From: Loktanella sp. PT4BL
Lineage (GTDB): Bacteria; Pseudomonadota; Alphaproteobacteria; Rhodobacterales; Rhodobacteraceae
Assembly (NCBI RefSeq): GCF_003201935.1
Contig: NZ_QJJL01000001.1
Location: forward strand, 682,001 to 746,000
Direction of reading: 5' to 3'
DNA: 64,000 nt
Under the pieces are notes generated by a model. That model did no database searches, had not been told where the DNA came from, and saw nothing but the letters and a program-made list of their open reading frames with translations. The translations under genes were made by a program, and so were the position numbers. Below, in pieces: positions 26,392 through 36,262 of this stretch (its first letter is position 1; the number at the start of each line of letters is the position of its first letter).

Positions 26392-27486
26392 TCAGGAGAG
26401 CGCGGCGGCGAAATCATCATAGTTGAAATCGCGCACCAAACGGACCGTGCCATCCAGTTCGCGAATGGCGATGCTGGGCATCTTGACCCCGTTAAACCAG
26501 TTTTTCTTAACCATTGTGTAACCTGCCGCGTCCTGAAACGAAAGCCGGTCGCCCGCTTTGAGCGGGGCGGCAAAGCGGAACTCGCCGAAGATATCGCCTG
26601 CGAGGCAGGATTTGCCGCAGATCATCCATTCATGATCGCCCGTGTTCGGCGCAATCTTGGCAGGCTCGCGGTAGATGATCAGGTCCAGCATGTGCGCTTC
26701 GATCGAACTATCGACGATGGCAAGGTTTTTACCGTTGTGCATGGTGTCGAGCACAGTGACTTCGAGCGTTGCGGCCCCTGTGATCGCGGCCTCTCCTGGT
26801 TCAAGGTAGACCTGCACACCGTAGGTGGCCGCAAAGGATTTCAGCCGCGCCGCAAGCCTGTCGAGCGGATAACCCTCGCCTGTGAAATGGATCCCGCCGC
26901 CCAGGCTGATCCAGTCCATTCGGTGGATGATCGCGCCAAAGCGGTCCTCTATCAGGGTCAGCATTTCGTCGAAACGGTCGAAGTCGTCGTTCTCGCAGTT
27001 GTTGTGGAACATCAACCCGCTGATCTGGTCGGTGACTTTCGCAATTTCAGCAGGATCATGTTCGCCCAGACGGCTGAAAGGGCGGGCAGGATCGGCGAGG
27101 TCAAATTCGGAAGTAGAAACGCCCGGGTTCACGCGCAGGCCGCGGATGTGGCCCTGCGACGCGTCGGCGAATTTTTTCAACTGACCGATGGAGTTGAAGA
27201 TGATCTTGTCGGAATGCTCCAGAACTTCGACAATTTCGTGATCGGCATATGCCACGGAATAGGCGTGTGTTTCACCTACGAATTTTTCCTTTCCCAAGCG
27301 CACCTCGTAGAGCGACGATGAGGTTGTGCCGTCCATATAGTCGGACATCAGGTCAAAGACGGACCATGTTGCAAAGCATTTGAGCGCCAATAGGGATTTC
27401 GCACCGGAGTTTTCGCGCAGCCACGCGATTTTTTCGAGGTTTGGCAACAGGCGGGATTTGTCGATCAGGTAATAGGGTGTCTGCAT
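26392..27486 (-). CDS. nspC: Carboxynorspermidine/carboxyspermidine decarboxylase
   Basis: A 364-aa PLP enzyme of the alanine-racemase fold that decarboxylates carboxyspermidine to spermidine. The PLP lysine is Lys36 in LLALKCFA; other family segments are FHNNCENDDFDRF, SLGGGIHFTGEGYP, YLEPGEAAI and ICGKSCLAGDIFGE with the partner-subunit catalytic Cys. GGAGGG precedes the ATG. It is the first gene of the two-gene unit with the dehydrogenase. Confidence 0.95.
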   Translation of the reverse strand: MQTPYYLIDKSRLLPNLEKIAWLRENSGAKSLLALKCFATWSVFDLMSDYMDGTTSSSLYEVRLGKEKFVGETHAYSVAYADHEIVEVLEHSDKIIFNSIGQLKKFADASQGHIRGLRVNPGVSTSEFDLADPARPFSRLGEHDPAEIAKVTDQISGLMFHNNCENDDFDRFDEMLTLIEDRFGAIIHRMDWISLGGGIHFTGEGYPLDRLAARLKSFAATYGVQVYLEPGEAAITGAATLEVTVLDTMHNGKNLAIVDSSIEAHMLDLIIYREPAKIAPNTGDHEWMICGKSCLAGDIFGEFRFAAPLKAGDRLSFQDAAGYTMVKKNWFNGVKMPSIAIRELDGTVRLVRDFNYDDFAAALS

Positions 27487-27575
27487 GGTCGGGTCCCTCC
27501 GGTTGGGCGTGTTCTGGCGGGTGCTTAGCCTGCATCGCTTTGCACCGAAAGTAGTCTTTTTACATGTCGATCAAG

Positions 27576-27607
27576 CAGAAAGGGCGGCCCCTTGCGGGAC
27601 CGCCCTT
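27576..27607 (-). terminator. Terminator downstream of groEL
   Basis: AAGGGCGGYCCC-type arms (27580-27591 and 27596-27607, one G-U pair) around TTGC, about 50 bp after the groEL stop codon. On the minus strand it is followed by CTTTCTGC, a weak T-rich tail. It should end the groESL transcript before nspC. Confidence 0.75.
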
Positions 27608-27655
27608 CGTTTTCTGAGCTGGTAAACAGCGTTTGGGCCGGGCCCAAACCGCAAT

Positions 27656-29347
<1,692 letters not shown>

Positions 29348-29632
29348 TTACATGATGCCGAGGATGTCGCTTTCTTTCATGATCAGCAGCTCTTCGCCGT
29401 CGATCTTGACCTCGGTGCCGGACCATTTGCCAAACAGCACTTTATCGCCTGCCTTGACAGACATCGCAATCAGCTCGCCGCTGTCCTTGCGCGCACCTTC
29501 ACCAACGCTGACGATTTCGCCTTCTGCTGGCTTTTCTTTTGCGTTCTCAGGAATGATGAGACCGCCTGCTGTCTTTTCGTCGCCTTCAATGCGACGGACC
29601 AGTACACGGTCGTGAAGTGGTTTAAATGCCAT
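29348..29632 (-). CDS. groES: Co-chaperonin GroES (10 kDa)
   Basis: A 94-aa heptameric lid of the GroEL chamber. The N-terminus [29 protein letters not shown] contains the mobile loop that contacts GroEL, and the C-terminus ends [20 protein letters not shown] precedes the ATG. First gene of the groESL operon, with a CIRCE element 34 bp upstream of the ATG. Confidence 0.98.
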   Translation of the reverse strand: MAFKPLHDRVLVRRIEGDEKTAGGLIIPENAKEKPAEGEIVSVGEGARKDSGELIAMSVKAGDKVLFGKWSGTEVKIDGEELLIMKESDILGIM

Positions 29633-29665
29633 CTCTGAACTTCTCCAGTTCGTGTTTCTCCCATG

Positions 29666-29692
29666 TTAGCACTCAACAGGGTCGAGTGATAA
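29666..29692 (-). promoter_or_regulatory. CIRCE element (HrcA operator) of groESL
   Basis: Left arm TTAGCACTC, nine-base spacer, right arm GAGTGATAA on the plus strand. The consensus is TTAGCACTC-N9-GAGTGCTAA, so there is a single mismatch. It lies 34 bp upstream of the groES ATG, as expected for HrcA repression. HrcA itself is not in the window. Confidence 0.95.
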
Positions 29693-29699
29693 CGATGCG

Positions 29700-29728
29700 T
29701 AGGTAAGGATCACATCAGTGTGAGTCAA
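29700..29728 (-). promoter_or_regulatory. Likely sigma-70 promoter of groESL
   Basis: On the minus strand TTGACT (29723-29728), a 17-bp spacer and TACCTA (29700-29705) form a plausible -35/-10 pair just upstream of CIRCE, so CIRCE would overlap the transcription start. Confidence 0.5.
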
Positions 29729-29900
29729 CAGCACGGTGCATCGATTTTTCAGTTTTTTGAAATCCGTCTCAAAAAGCTGGAATGCTGCTTTGTTTTCGTG
29801 GGTTTGCGCTGTGCGTGCACGGCGCGCTAAGCGAGGGGTTTCACCCTTCGCGCTCCCCAGGATATTTTCGGGCCGATAATGGGAAAGGTAGGTATTACCG
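29729..29900. other. Intergenic region between ccoS and groES, no gene
   Basis: About 170 bp between the ccoS stop codon and the groESL promoter; both neighbours are on the minus strand. I see no good ORF. The segment around 29840-29885 (CGCTCCCCAGGATATTTTCGG) resembles a short dispersed intergenic sequence that I recall from Roseobacter genomes; this is unverified memory. Confidence 0.35.
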
Positions 29901-30059
29901 TCAGGGCTTGTGCGGTGCGTCGTCGTCTTCGGAGAGGATACGCCAGGCATCGCCTTCAAGGTCCTCGTACTGGTCGTGTCGCAGGCTCCAAAGGAACGCA
30001 GCAAGGCCTACACCGCCAAGAAACAGCGAGACAGGGATCAGGACCACAAGGATGTTCAT
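29901..30059 (-). CDS. ccoS: cbb3 oxidase maturation protein CcoS
   Basis: A 52-aa protein found by translating the complement. It has one N-terminal transmembrane helix (ILVVLIPVSLFLGGVGLAAFLWSL) followed by the family hallmark RHDQYEDLEGDAWRIL and an acidic tail. CcoS is needed for cofactor insertion into the cbb3 oxidase. It overlaps the ccoI stop by 4 bp (ATGA) and is the last gene of ccoGHIS. Confidence 0.93.
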   Translation of the reverse strand: MNILVVLIPVSLFLGGVGLAAFLWSLRHDQYEDLEGDAWRILSEDDDAPHKP

Positions 30060-32203
30060 AGCTTCCCTTTCAGACGCAATGCATTCAGCAGGACGGTGAT
30101 CGAGGATGTCGACATCGCAATTGAGGCGATCAGCGGTGTCGCAAAGCCTGCCAGTGCGATTGGCACGGCGATAATATTGTAGAGTGTGGATAAAGCAAAG
30201 TTTTCCTTGATGCGCGCCCGCGCGGCGCGTGCCACCAAGGGCAGTTCGATCAGCGGTGTCAGGCTGTCGTTGAGAAGAACAATGTCCGAAGCGGCGCGAG
30301 AGGCATCTGCTGCCGTTGCCGGTGACACCGATGCATAGGCGGCAGCGAGCGCACCGGTATCGTTCAGACCGTCACCAACCATGAGGACTTTGGCGCCCCT
30401 GCTGGACAGGTCGTTGATATAGGCGATCTTGTCTGCTGGCGTTGTTTCGGCTTGCCATGACGTGATGTGCAACATGCGTGCAATTCTGGCGGTTTCATCC
30501 GCATCATCGCCCGAGACCAGATGGATGGTAAGGCCTGCTTTTTGCCAGCCTTGCACCAGTGCTTGCGCCCCGTCGCGCAGTTCTGAGCGCAGGGTGATCT
30601 TTTGCGGCGTCCGGTCGCCAATTTTGATGTAGGTGCCTTTGCCAGCACCAAGCCACGCACCTGAGCCCAGTTGGACTGTTTGGCCTTGATAATGCGTACT
30701 GAGACCCTTGCCTGCGTGCTCCTGCTGGTCGCGCAGCTTGGCCGGCGTGACGCCTTGCAGGGACGCCGCGATGGCTTGTGAAACCGGGTGTGTCGCGTTC
30801 TGGGTCAGGGCGAGTGCGATGGATTGTGTTTCGGCATCCAGCGTATCGCGTGCGGCTGCTGGCATGGTCAGTGTACCGGTCTTGTCGAAAACCACGGTAT
30901 CGACTTCGGCCAGACGTTCGAGGGCTGTGCCATCCTTGACCAAGAGACCTGCGCGGAATAATCGCCCTGCGGCGGTCGTGGACACCGCAGGAACTGCCAG
31001 GCCCATGGCGCAGGGGCAGGTAATAATCAGCACGGCCACCGCAATATTCAACGACAGGCGGAAATCGCCGGAATAGAGCATCCACCCGGCAAAGGCGAAA
31101 AGCGCCAGCAAATGCACGACCGGTGCATAGAGTGCTGCGGCCTTGTCTGCGATGGCGGTATAGCGATTGCGGGTGGCTTCGGCCTCGTCCACCATCGTGA
31201 CCATCTTGCGCAGTGTCGTGTCCGCGCCGACGGTTGTTGCGCGGATAGTAAGCGGGCCGGTCATGTTTACCTCACCGGCGGTGACGGTCGTGCCGGCACT
31301 TGCGTTGCTGAGGCGGCTTTCACCGGTCAGCAAAGAGCGGTCGATCTGGCTGGCCCCCTCGGTGATCGTACCATCGACGGGAATACGGCCGCCGGGCAAA
31401 ACCTGTACCAGGTCTCCGATCGCGAGATCGGCAAAGTTGACCATCTGACGCACACCATCGCGCACACGCATGACGCGGGGAACCTCAAGCGCGGAGAGCT
31501 GCGCTGCGGCAGAGGCGGCCGCCTTGCGGCTGCGGTGGTCGAGGTAGCGGCCGATCAGCAGGAAGAACGTCAGTGTCACGGCGGCATCGAAATAGGAATG
31601 ACGCCCGCCGTAAATTGTCTCGTAAAGCGAAATGCCGGACGCAAGAAGGATCGCCAGCGAAATCGGCACATCCATATTCAGACGATAGGCCTTCAGTGAC
31701 CGCCATCCGCTCTCAAAGAACGGCTGTGCGGAATAGAACAACGTCGGTATCGCAATGATCGCTGTGATCCAGTGGAACATATGCATGGTAGCGCCGATGG
31801 CGCCCGACCAAACAGCCACCGACAGCAGCATGATGTTCATGTTGGCAAACCCCGAAACCGCAAGACAGGTCATCAGACCGCGGCCATAGGTATCGGTGTC
31901 TGCGCCAAGCAGGCTTGTATCGAGAACACGCGCCTCGAACCCTGCCATTTCCAGTGTATCGATTAGGACTTCCGGTGAAATGGGTTGATCCGTACCGACG
32001 GTCACCCGTTTCATGCTGAGGTTCACGCGGGCATTCGCGACACCTTCGATGTCACGCAAAACCCGCTCGACCCCATTGATACAGGCGACACAATGGATGC
32101 CTGGCAAGGAAAGTACGATCTGCGATGTACCGTTTGAGGCGGCTTTCTCAAGCTGCCCCTCGGGCAGGCCGATGCAGGCCGGACAGAAGGTTGCGTCGCT
32201 CAT
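30056..32203 (-). CDS. ccoI: Copper-translocating P1-type ATPase CcoI
   Basis: A 715-aa inner-membrane ATPase that moves copper for the CuB centre of cbb3 oxidase. It has an N-terminal CPAC (residues 7-10), a heavy-metal domain with CVAC (38-41), eight predicted helices including the metal site ITCPCAMGLAVPA, the phosphorylation motif DKTGTLTMP and the hinge MVGDGLNDTGALA. ATG 32203 is chosen because it overlaps the ccoH stop (ATGA) and starts MSDATFCPAC; 24 extra upstream codons fall inside ccoH. CtpA- or FixI-type copper ATPases are the alternatives, but the context is decisive. Confidence 0.95.
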   Translation of the reverse strand: MSDATFCPACIGLPEGQLEKAASNGTSQIVLSLPGIHCVACINGVERVLRDIEGVANARVNLSMKRVTVGTDQPISPEVLIDTLEMAGFEARVLDTSLLGADTDTYGRGLMTCLAVSGFANMNIMLLSVAVWSGAIGATMHMFHWITAIIAIPTLFYSAQPFFESGWRSLKAYRLNMDVPISLAILLASGISLYETIYGGRHSYFDAAVTLTFFLLIGRYLDHRSRKAAASAAAQLSALEVPRVMRVRDGVRQMVNFADLAIGDLVQVLPGGRIPVDGTITEGASQIDRSLLTGESRLSNASAGTTVTAGEVNMTGPLTIRATTVGADTTLRKMVTMVDEAEATRNRYTAIADKAAALYAPVVHLLALFAFAGWMLYSGDFRLSLNIAVAVLIITCPCAMGLAVPAVSTTAAGRLFRAGLLVKDGTALERLAEVDTVVFDKTGTLTMPAAARDTLDAETQSIALALTQNATHPVSQAIAASLQGVTPAKLRDQQEHAGKGLSTHYQGQTVQLGSGAWLGAGKGTYIKIGDRTPQKITLRSELRDGAQALVQGWQKAGLTIHLVSGDDADETARIARMLHITSWQAETTPADKIAYINDLSSRGAKVLMVGDGLNDTGALAAAYASVSPATAADASRAASDIVLLNDSLTPLIELPLVARAARARIKENFALSTLYNIIAVPIALAGFATPLIASIAMSTSSITVLLNALRLKGKL

Positions 32204-32652
32204 TTGGCGGTGAGCGGAAAGCGGCGGCGGAACTTCGTGCCGTCCGGCGCGATCAATTCCAGACGCAGGTTCCAATAGCCTTCTGTCATGGTGACAGGCG
32301 CGGTGTATTGCGTCCCTGTCCAGGAGAATTCTGGCACGGTATCCATATTGACGTTCGTTGCTTGCCCGAGAATGGCGCGCGTGATTTCTGCCTGCAGGGG
32401 GACGCCGCGATGATCAAGGATGTCCACAGTCAGTACACCGCCTGTAATATCGGCACTGACATCCCAGTTGAGCGCATTTTGCGCTGCGCGATCTGCTTGA
32501 AAGGTCTGACTGACGGCATAGGAGTTGCGCGCCTCAAGCCCCGGAAACGTGGCAATCGCGTTCCATGCCAATGTCAGGTTCACAGCGATAATGATCCCAA
32601 AACCGCCGACCATAAGGGCCAGCATGTGCCATCCGGTAAATTCACGGGTCAT
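32200..32652 (-). CDS. ccoH: cbb3 oxidase assembly protein CcoH (FixH family)
   Basis: A 150-aa membrane-anchored protein required for stable assembly of the cbb3 oxidase. The N-terminal helix (about residues 8-30) is followed by a periplasmic beta-domain with FixH features: LEARNSYAVSQTFQADRAAQ and a C-terminal GYWNLRLELIAPDGTKFRRRFPL. It overlaps both neighbours by 4 bp (ATGA), fitting a tightly coupled ccoGHIS operon. Confidence 0.92.
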   Translation of the reverse strand: MTREFTGWHMLALMVGGFGIIIAVNLTLAWNAIATFPGLEARNSYAVSQTFQADRAAQNALNWDVSADITGGVLTVDILDHRGVPLQAEITRAILGQATNVNMDTVPEFSWTGTQYTAPVTMTEGYWNLRLELIAPDGTKFRRRFPLTAK

Positions 32653-34064
32653 TGTGGAACTCTCCCATTAAAGATTGCGTCTTTGTAGGCGCGTTCGCCC
32701 GAGGCCTCATCCTCGACCCAGAAGCGCAGATCGACGCGGTCCATGCTGGAGGCGGGGTCAATCGGGCGGGCCGAGACATAGACGCGTTGCAGAAAGGTTT
32801 CATTGGCGGGCACGACGATGGTTCTTTGCGAGGTGCCTTCCAGTTCGATGCGCAAAATTTCATCTGAGGTCAGCGAGAGGCGGAAGGTCCGGTCCTCGCC
32901 GTGTTTGTTCAGCAAGCGGATGTCATAGATGTTGCGCACTGTGCCATCAGAGAGGGTCACGAAGGTGGGGTTACGTACCGGCGCCACTGTCATTTCGATA
33001 TCGGCGCGGATGAAAAGCGCAAAGACCAGACCGACGCCAATCGCGGCCCACATGGTCGTGTAGAGCATCGTGCGGAAACGGAAGACGTGCTGCCAGAGTT
33101 TCTTGGCGGGTTTGCCCTTGGCTTCTTCCTCTTGGTCGGAGAGCGCAAGATAGTCGATCAAACCGCGTGGCTTGCCGATCCGGTCCATCACGTCATCGCA
33201 GGCGTCAATGCAGAGCGCGCAGGTGATACACTCCATCTGCTGGCCATCGCGGATATCAATGCCGGCGGGGCAGACGTTCACGCAGGCCATGCAGTCTATG
33301 CAGTCACCCGCACCTTCGATGCGTTTCTTGCCACGTGGTTCGCCGCGCCATTCACGGTAGGCAACAGTCAGCGTTTCGGGGTCCATCATTGCGGCCTGAA
33401 TACGTGGCCAGGGGCACATGTAGTTGCAGACCTGTTCGCGCATGAAACCGCCAAAGACAAAGGTGGTCGCGGTCAGGACACCGATGGTGATCCACGCAAT
33501 GGGCGGTGCGGTGAAATTCGCAAGGCTGGCGGCCAAAGTGGGTGCGTCGGCAAAGTAAAAAACCCAGGCGCCGCCTGTCGCCAAGGCAATCAAGAGCCAC
33601 ACAGTCCATTTTGTGATACGCAGGCGGGCTTTGTGCAGGCTCCAATCGGCGTTCCACAGGCGCACCCGCGCATTGCGGTCGCCCTCGATCCAGCGCTCGA
33701 CGAGGATGAAAAGATCGGTCCAGACGGTTTGCGGGCAGGTATAGCCGCACCAGACGCGGCCAAGTGCGGAGGTGAAGAGAAAAAGGCCAAGGCCTGCCAT
33801 GATCAAAAGGCCCGCCACGAAATAGAATTCATGGGGCCAGATTTCGATCCAGAAAAAATAAAAACGACGGTTGGCCATGTCGATCAGAACGGCCTGGTCG
33901 GGCAGGTTCGGGCCGCGGTCCCAGCGGATCCATGGCGTCAGATAGTAGATCCCCAAGGTCACAGCCATGACCCACCACTTGAGGTTCCGGTAAAAGCCTT
34001 TCACGCGGCGCGGAAAAATAGGTTCGCGCGCGGCGTATAGCGGTTGGTTCTCGGAAGAGGACAT
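32649..34064 (-). CDS. ccoG: cbb3 oxidase accessory iron-sulfur protein CcoG (FixG/RdxB)
   Basis: A 471-aa polytopic inner-membrane protein with two [4Fe-4S] motifs, CIDCMACVNVCP and CITCALCIDACD, around residues 265-300; another CxxxCP motif (CGYTCPQTVW) lies near 108. CcoG is described as a cupric reductase supplying Cu(I) for cbb3 assembly. Five transmembrane helices and a C-terminal Ig-like domain are consistent with the family. First gene of ccoGHIS, with an FNR box about 70 bp upstream. Confidence 0.95.
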   Translation of the reverse strand: MSSSENQPLYAAREPIFPRRVKGFYRNLKWWVMAVTLGIYYLTPWIRWDRGPNLPDQAVLIDMANRRFYFFWIEIWPHEFYFVAGLLIMAGLGLFLFTSALGRVWCGYTCPQTVWTDLFILVERWIEGDRNARVRLWNADWSLHKARLRITKWTVWLLIALATGGAWVFYFADAPTLAASLANFTAPPIAWITIGVLTATTFVFGGFMREQVCNYMCPWPRIQAAMMDPETLTVAYREWRGEPRGKKRIEGAGDCIDCMACVNVCPAGIDIRDGQQMECITCALCIDACDDVMDRIGKPRGLIDYLALSDQEEEAKGKPAKKLWQHVFRFRTMLYTTMWAAIGVGLVFALFIRADIEMTVAPVRNPTFVTLSDGTVRNIYDIRLLNKHGEDRTFRLSLTSDEILRIELEGTSQRTIVVPANETFLQRVYVSARPIDPASSMDRVDLRFWVEDEASGERAYKDAIFNGRVPQ

Positions 34065-34128
34065 AGGTGACCTGCAAGTTTAAGTTCTGTTCGCAGGTCC
34101 GGTTCTAAGGGGTGGGCGGTGAAACTCT

Positions 34129-34142
34129 TTGATGTGGATCAA
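34129..34142. promoter_or_regulatory. FNR/FnrL box upstream of ccoG
   Basis: TTGAT-GTGG-ATCAA, a perfect FNR consensus centred about 72 bp before the ccoG ATG. It should place ccoGHIS under FnrL together with ccoNOQP. Confidence 0.9.
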
Positions 34143-34209
34143 GGAGGCACAGGTCATGCCTGCGGTGCGCTGTCGCAGTTTCATGTCCGCTGAACCGGCC
34201 TCGGTGTCC

Positions 34210-35358
34210 TCAAAGAGACGCGCTTTGCCCTTCTGATCCGCCAAAGAGCGGCTTTTGATTGGCCTGATGCCGCATGGCTAGCTTTCGCATCAGCTTTCCT
34301 TGTTCCGGTATATAGCGCGCGGAAACTGCCTTGTAATTTGGGTCACAGCATTCTGGAAACAGGTCTTCGATTTCCTGTCGGGCCTCGGCAGAGACGGCCT
34401 TGAGCGCTTCGGGGCCGGTAAATAGGCTTTCTGTCAGTGCGCCGTTTGACCAGACAATTTCATGCGCCTCAAACAAGAAGTGAAAATACGTCACGCCATT
34501 TGTCGTATCGTCGATGATGTCGATGCCATCCAGCGCAACGAGTTTGTTGGCGGGGATCAAGACATCTTCGCAATCAAACATCCGCAAAGCGATGATTGAA
34601 GAAACAAGAACGCGGTGCTGTGGTGATATAATCAAGTCTTGTCGGGGGTATCCCGCACCCAATGCATCCGCGCGGATCAGAATCGGTTTCAACCGCTCCT
34701 TCGCCTCAAGTTGGTCCGAGCTGAGACTGCATGCGCCAATCCAGCGGATGGGTTGAAGCCCGTGGTCGTACGTGAGCACCAGATCGCCAATCTTCAGGTC
34801 TTCGACACGGACTTGCCCGTCTGCAGTTTCAATCAGAGTTCCTGCGGCAAAGCAGGGGACATCGACAAACTCGCCGCTGGCATTTGTGGGACCCGTTATT
34901 GCTTGGTTGACAACGATCGTATTCGTACCGGTGTCATTCCATGCGGCATCAATCGCTGCGGTGTTAACGGTTAATCCGTTAAAGAGTTCGAGCGGTTCGA
35001 GTGCTCCGCCCGTGGACCGCGCGCCAAAGAGTTCGACAGTGCCGTCGGGGTTGATCACCAAGCGGACCAAGGGCGCGCCGTCAACCGTGCCCAACTGCCA
35101 GATTTCAGGGATGCGATCACTGCCGACATTCGACCCGTATGTGCGACCGTCGGTGAAGCGGATCGTCTGCCCTGCGGTAGCGTTTGCTTGAAACTCGACC
35201 TCGTTTGGCGCGCCAGCAGGGCCGCCGACAAAGAGATCAACACCGTTGATTTGAACACTGAAACTGTTGTCGAGCGTGGCAAAGTCGATGATCAGGCCGC
35301 CGTTGGGCGTTTCGTCAAAGAAGGTTGCCGTCTCACTGACTATGTTGAAATCTGGCAC
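34210..35358 (-). CDS. Hint-domain (Hedgehog/intein-like) protein, paralog B
   Basis: A 382-aa protein of unknown role. Residues 1-160 form a beta-rich Gly/Thr/Asn region unlike that of the paralog at 15194, with no signal peptide. The Hint domain begins VPCFAAGTLIETADG (Cys169), with the turn motif DLVLTYDHGLQPIRWIG, LIISPQHRVLVSS and HEIVWSNGALTESLFTGPEAL. Both proteins end in a basic tail (QANQKP versus LKNQKP). The start is a GTG. It lies 145 bp upstream of ccoG on the same strand. Self-cleavage is possible but unproven. Confidence 0.82.
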   Translation of the reverse strand: MPDFNIVSETATFFDETPNGGLIIDFATLDNSFSVQINGVDLFVGGPAGAPNEVEFQANATAGQTIRFTDGRTYGSNVGSDRIPEIWQLGTVDGAPLVRLVINPDGTVELFGARSTGGALEPLELFNGLTVNTAAIDAAWNDTGTNTIVVNQAITGPTNASGEFVDVPCFAAGTLIETADGQVRVEDLKIGDLVLTYDHGLQPIRWIGACSLSSDQLEAKERLKPILIRADALGAGYPRQDLIISPQHRVLVSSIIALRMFDCEDVLIPANKLVALDGIDIIDDTTNGVTYFHFLFEAHEIVWSNGALTESLFTGPEALKAVSAEARQEIEDLFPECCDPNYKAVSARYIPEQGKLMRKLAMRHQANQKPLFGGSEGQSASL

Positions 35359-35465
35359 TGTTGGTCACTGGTCCTGATGATCTGTGCGGAGATTAAAGCA
35401 TAACGGGCCAACCGTTAAGAGAAATTCATATCGGGGTGTGGACTAACCGAAACAACCGTCGAAGG

Positions 35466-36116
35466 TTAACTCCCGTCGGTCGGTTCGGTCCGTGGAAGAT
35501 GCGGGAAATCGCCTGTGGAGATGTAGCTTTCCTCATCCGCGCTTGAAACGCGCCCGTAATGAACGTTGCGGTGCGGGTGACGGCCAAAGCGTTCAATTAC
35601 CCCGCGTACCCGCGTGTTTTGCGCGCGCAGAGAGTCCCCCATATTGGCCAGAACCGCAGGCATCTCTGAGATAAGCGTCTCGGAGAGCTCGTCGATCAAC
35701 GCGATGCGGTCCAGATGATCGGGGCCTTCACAGTGACCCAGCGCGATCAGATAAAAGAGCTTCTTCCACGGCTTCACGGCTGCGAAATGCCCGTTGGCGA
35801 TCCCTTCAAGCACCAGCCGATTTGCTTTGATATCTTGTGCATAGGCCCCCGGCGTGTCGCGCCAAAGCGAGCGGGGGAACTGGTCCAATGCGATCAGCAG
35901 CGCGATGCGCCCTTCGGCGGTATCGGCCCAATGATCCAGTTCGGATCTCGCCGCGGCACGCGTCAGATCGGCGTGGTTTTGAATGATGGTTTCATCCATT
36001 CCACCATACATGCGCTCCTCAATCCACGCCGAGAACCGCTCTTCGCTTTCCCAGAACCCGTTATCGGGAAACCACAGATCAAGCACCTGGTCCGGTTTAA
36101 AGCTGTGGTCGGCCAT
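35466..36116 (-). CDS. DUF924 family protein
   Basis: A 216-aa soluble, all-helical protein of unknown function. Family features seen are VLDLWFPDNGFWESEERFSAWIEERMYGG, LALIALDQFPRSLWRDTP-like sequence and LFYLIALGHCEGPDHLDR, typical of the TPR-like DUF924 (YPO1736-type) fold. ATG 36116 is preferred to a TTG two codons upstream. It stands alone between the Hint gene and the beta-barrel gene. Confidence 0.85.
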   Translation of the reverse strand: MADHSFKPDQVLDLWFPDNGFWESEERFSAWIEERMYGGMDETIIQNHADLTRAAARSELDHWADTAEGRIALLIALDQFPRSLWRDTPGAYAQDIKANRLVLEGIANGHFAAVKPWKKLFYLIALGHCEGPDHLDRIALIDELSETLISEMPAVLANMGDSLRAQNTRVRGVIERFGRHPHRNVHYGRVSSADEESYISTGDFPHLPRTEPTDGS

Positions 36117-36207
36117 CTTCAAAAACCCCTTTTAGATTGCGCCAGCACCGCCTGACCTTCCGTCATAGTCACCTGTTCGAGGGAGTATAGCAATGGCCTT
36201 GAACGCG

Positions 36208-36238
36208 GGGGGCGGCCCACGCAATGTAGGCCGCCCCC
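36208..36238. terminator. GC-rich hairpin after the autotransporter gene
   Basis: GGGGGCGGCC and GGCCGCCCCC pair around an 11-base loop, about 25 bp after the stop codon of the minus-strand outer-membrane gene. On the minus strand the T-run is weak; on the plus strand CGTTTGTTT follows. Probably a terminator. Confidence 0.6.
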
Positions 36239-36262
36239 GTTTGTTTCGCGTTCCTTGGCTGT

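Noticed and set aside
25243-27321. 692-codon open frame on the plus strand across the carboxyspermidine genes
   Set aside because: It lies fully antisense to two clear genes, has low-complexity His/Asp/Val-rich composition and no motif. It is a by-product of codon bias in GC-rich DNA.
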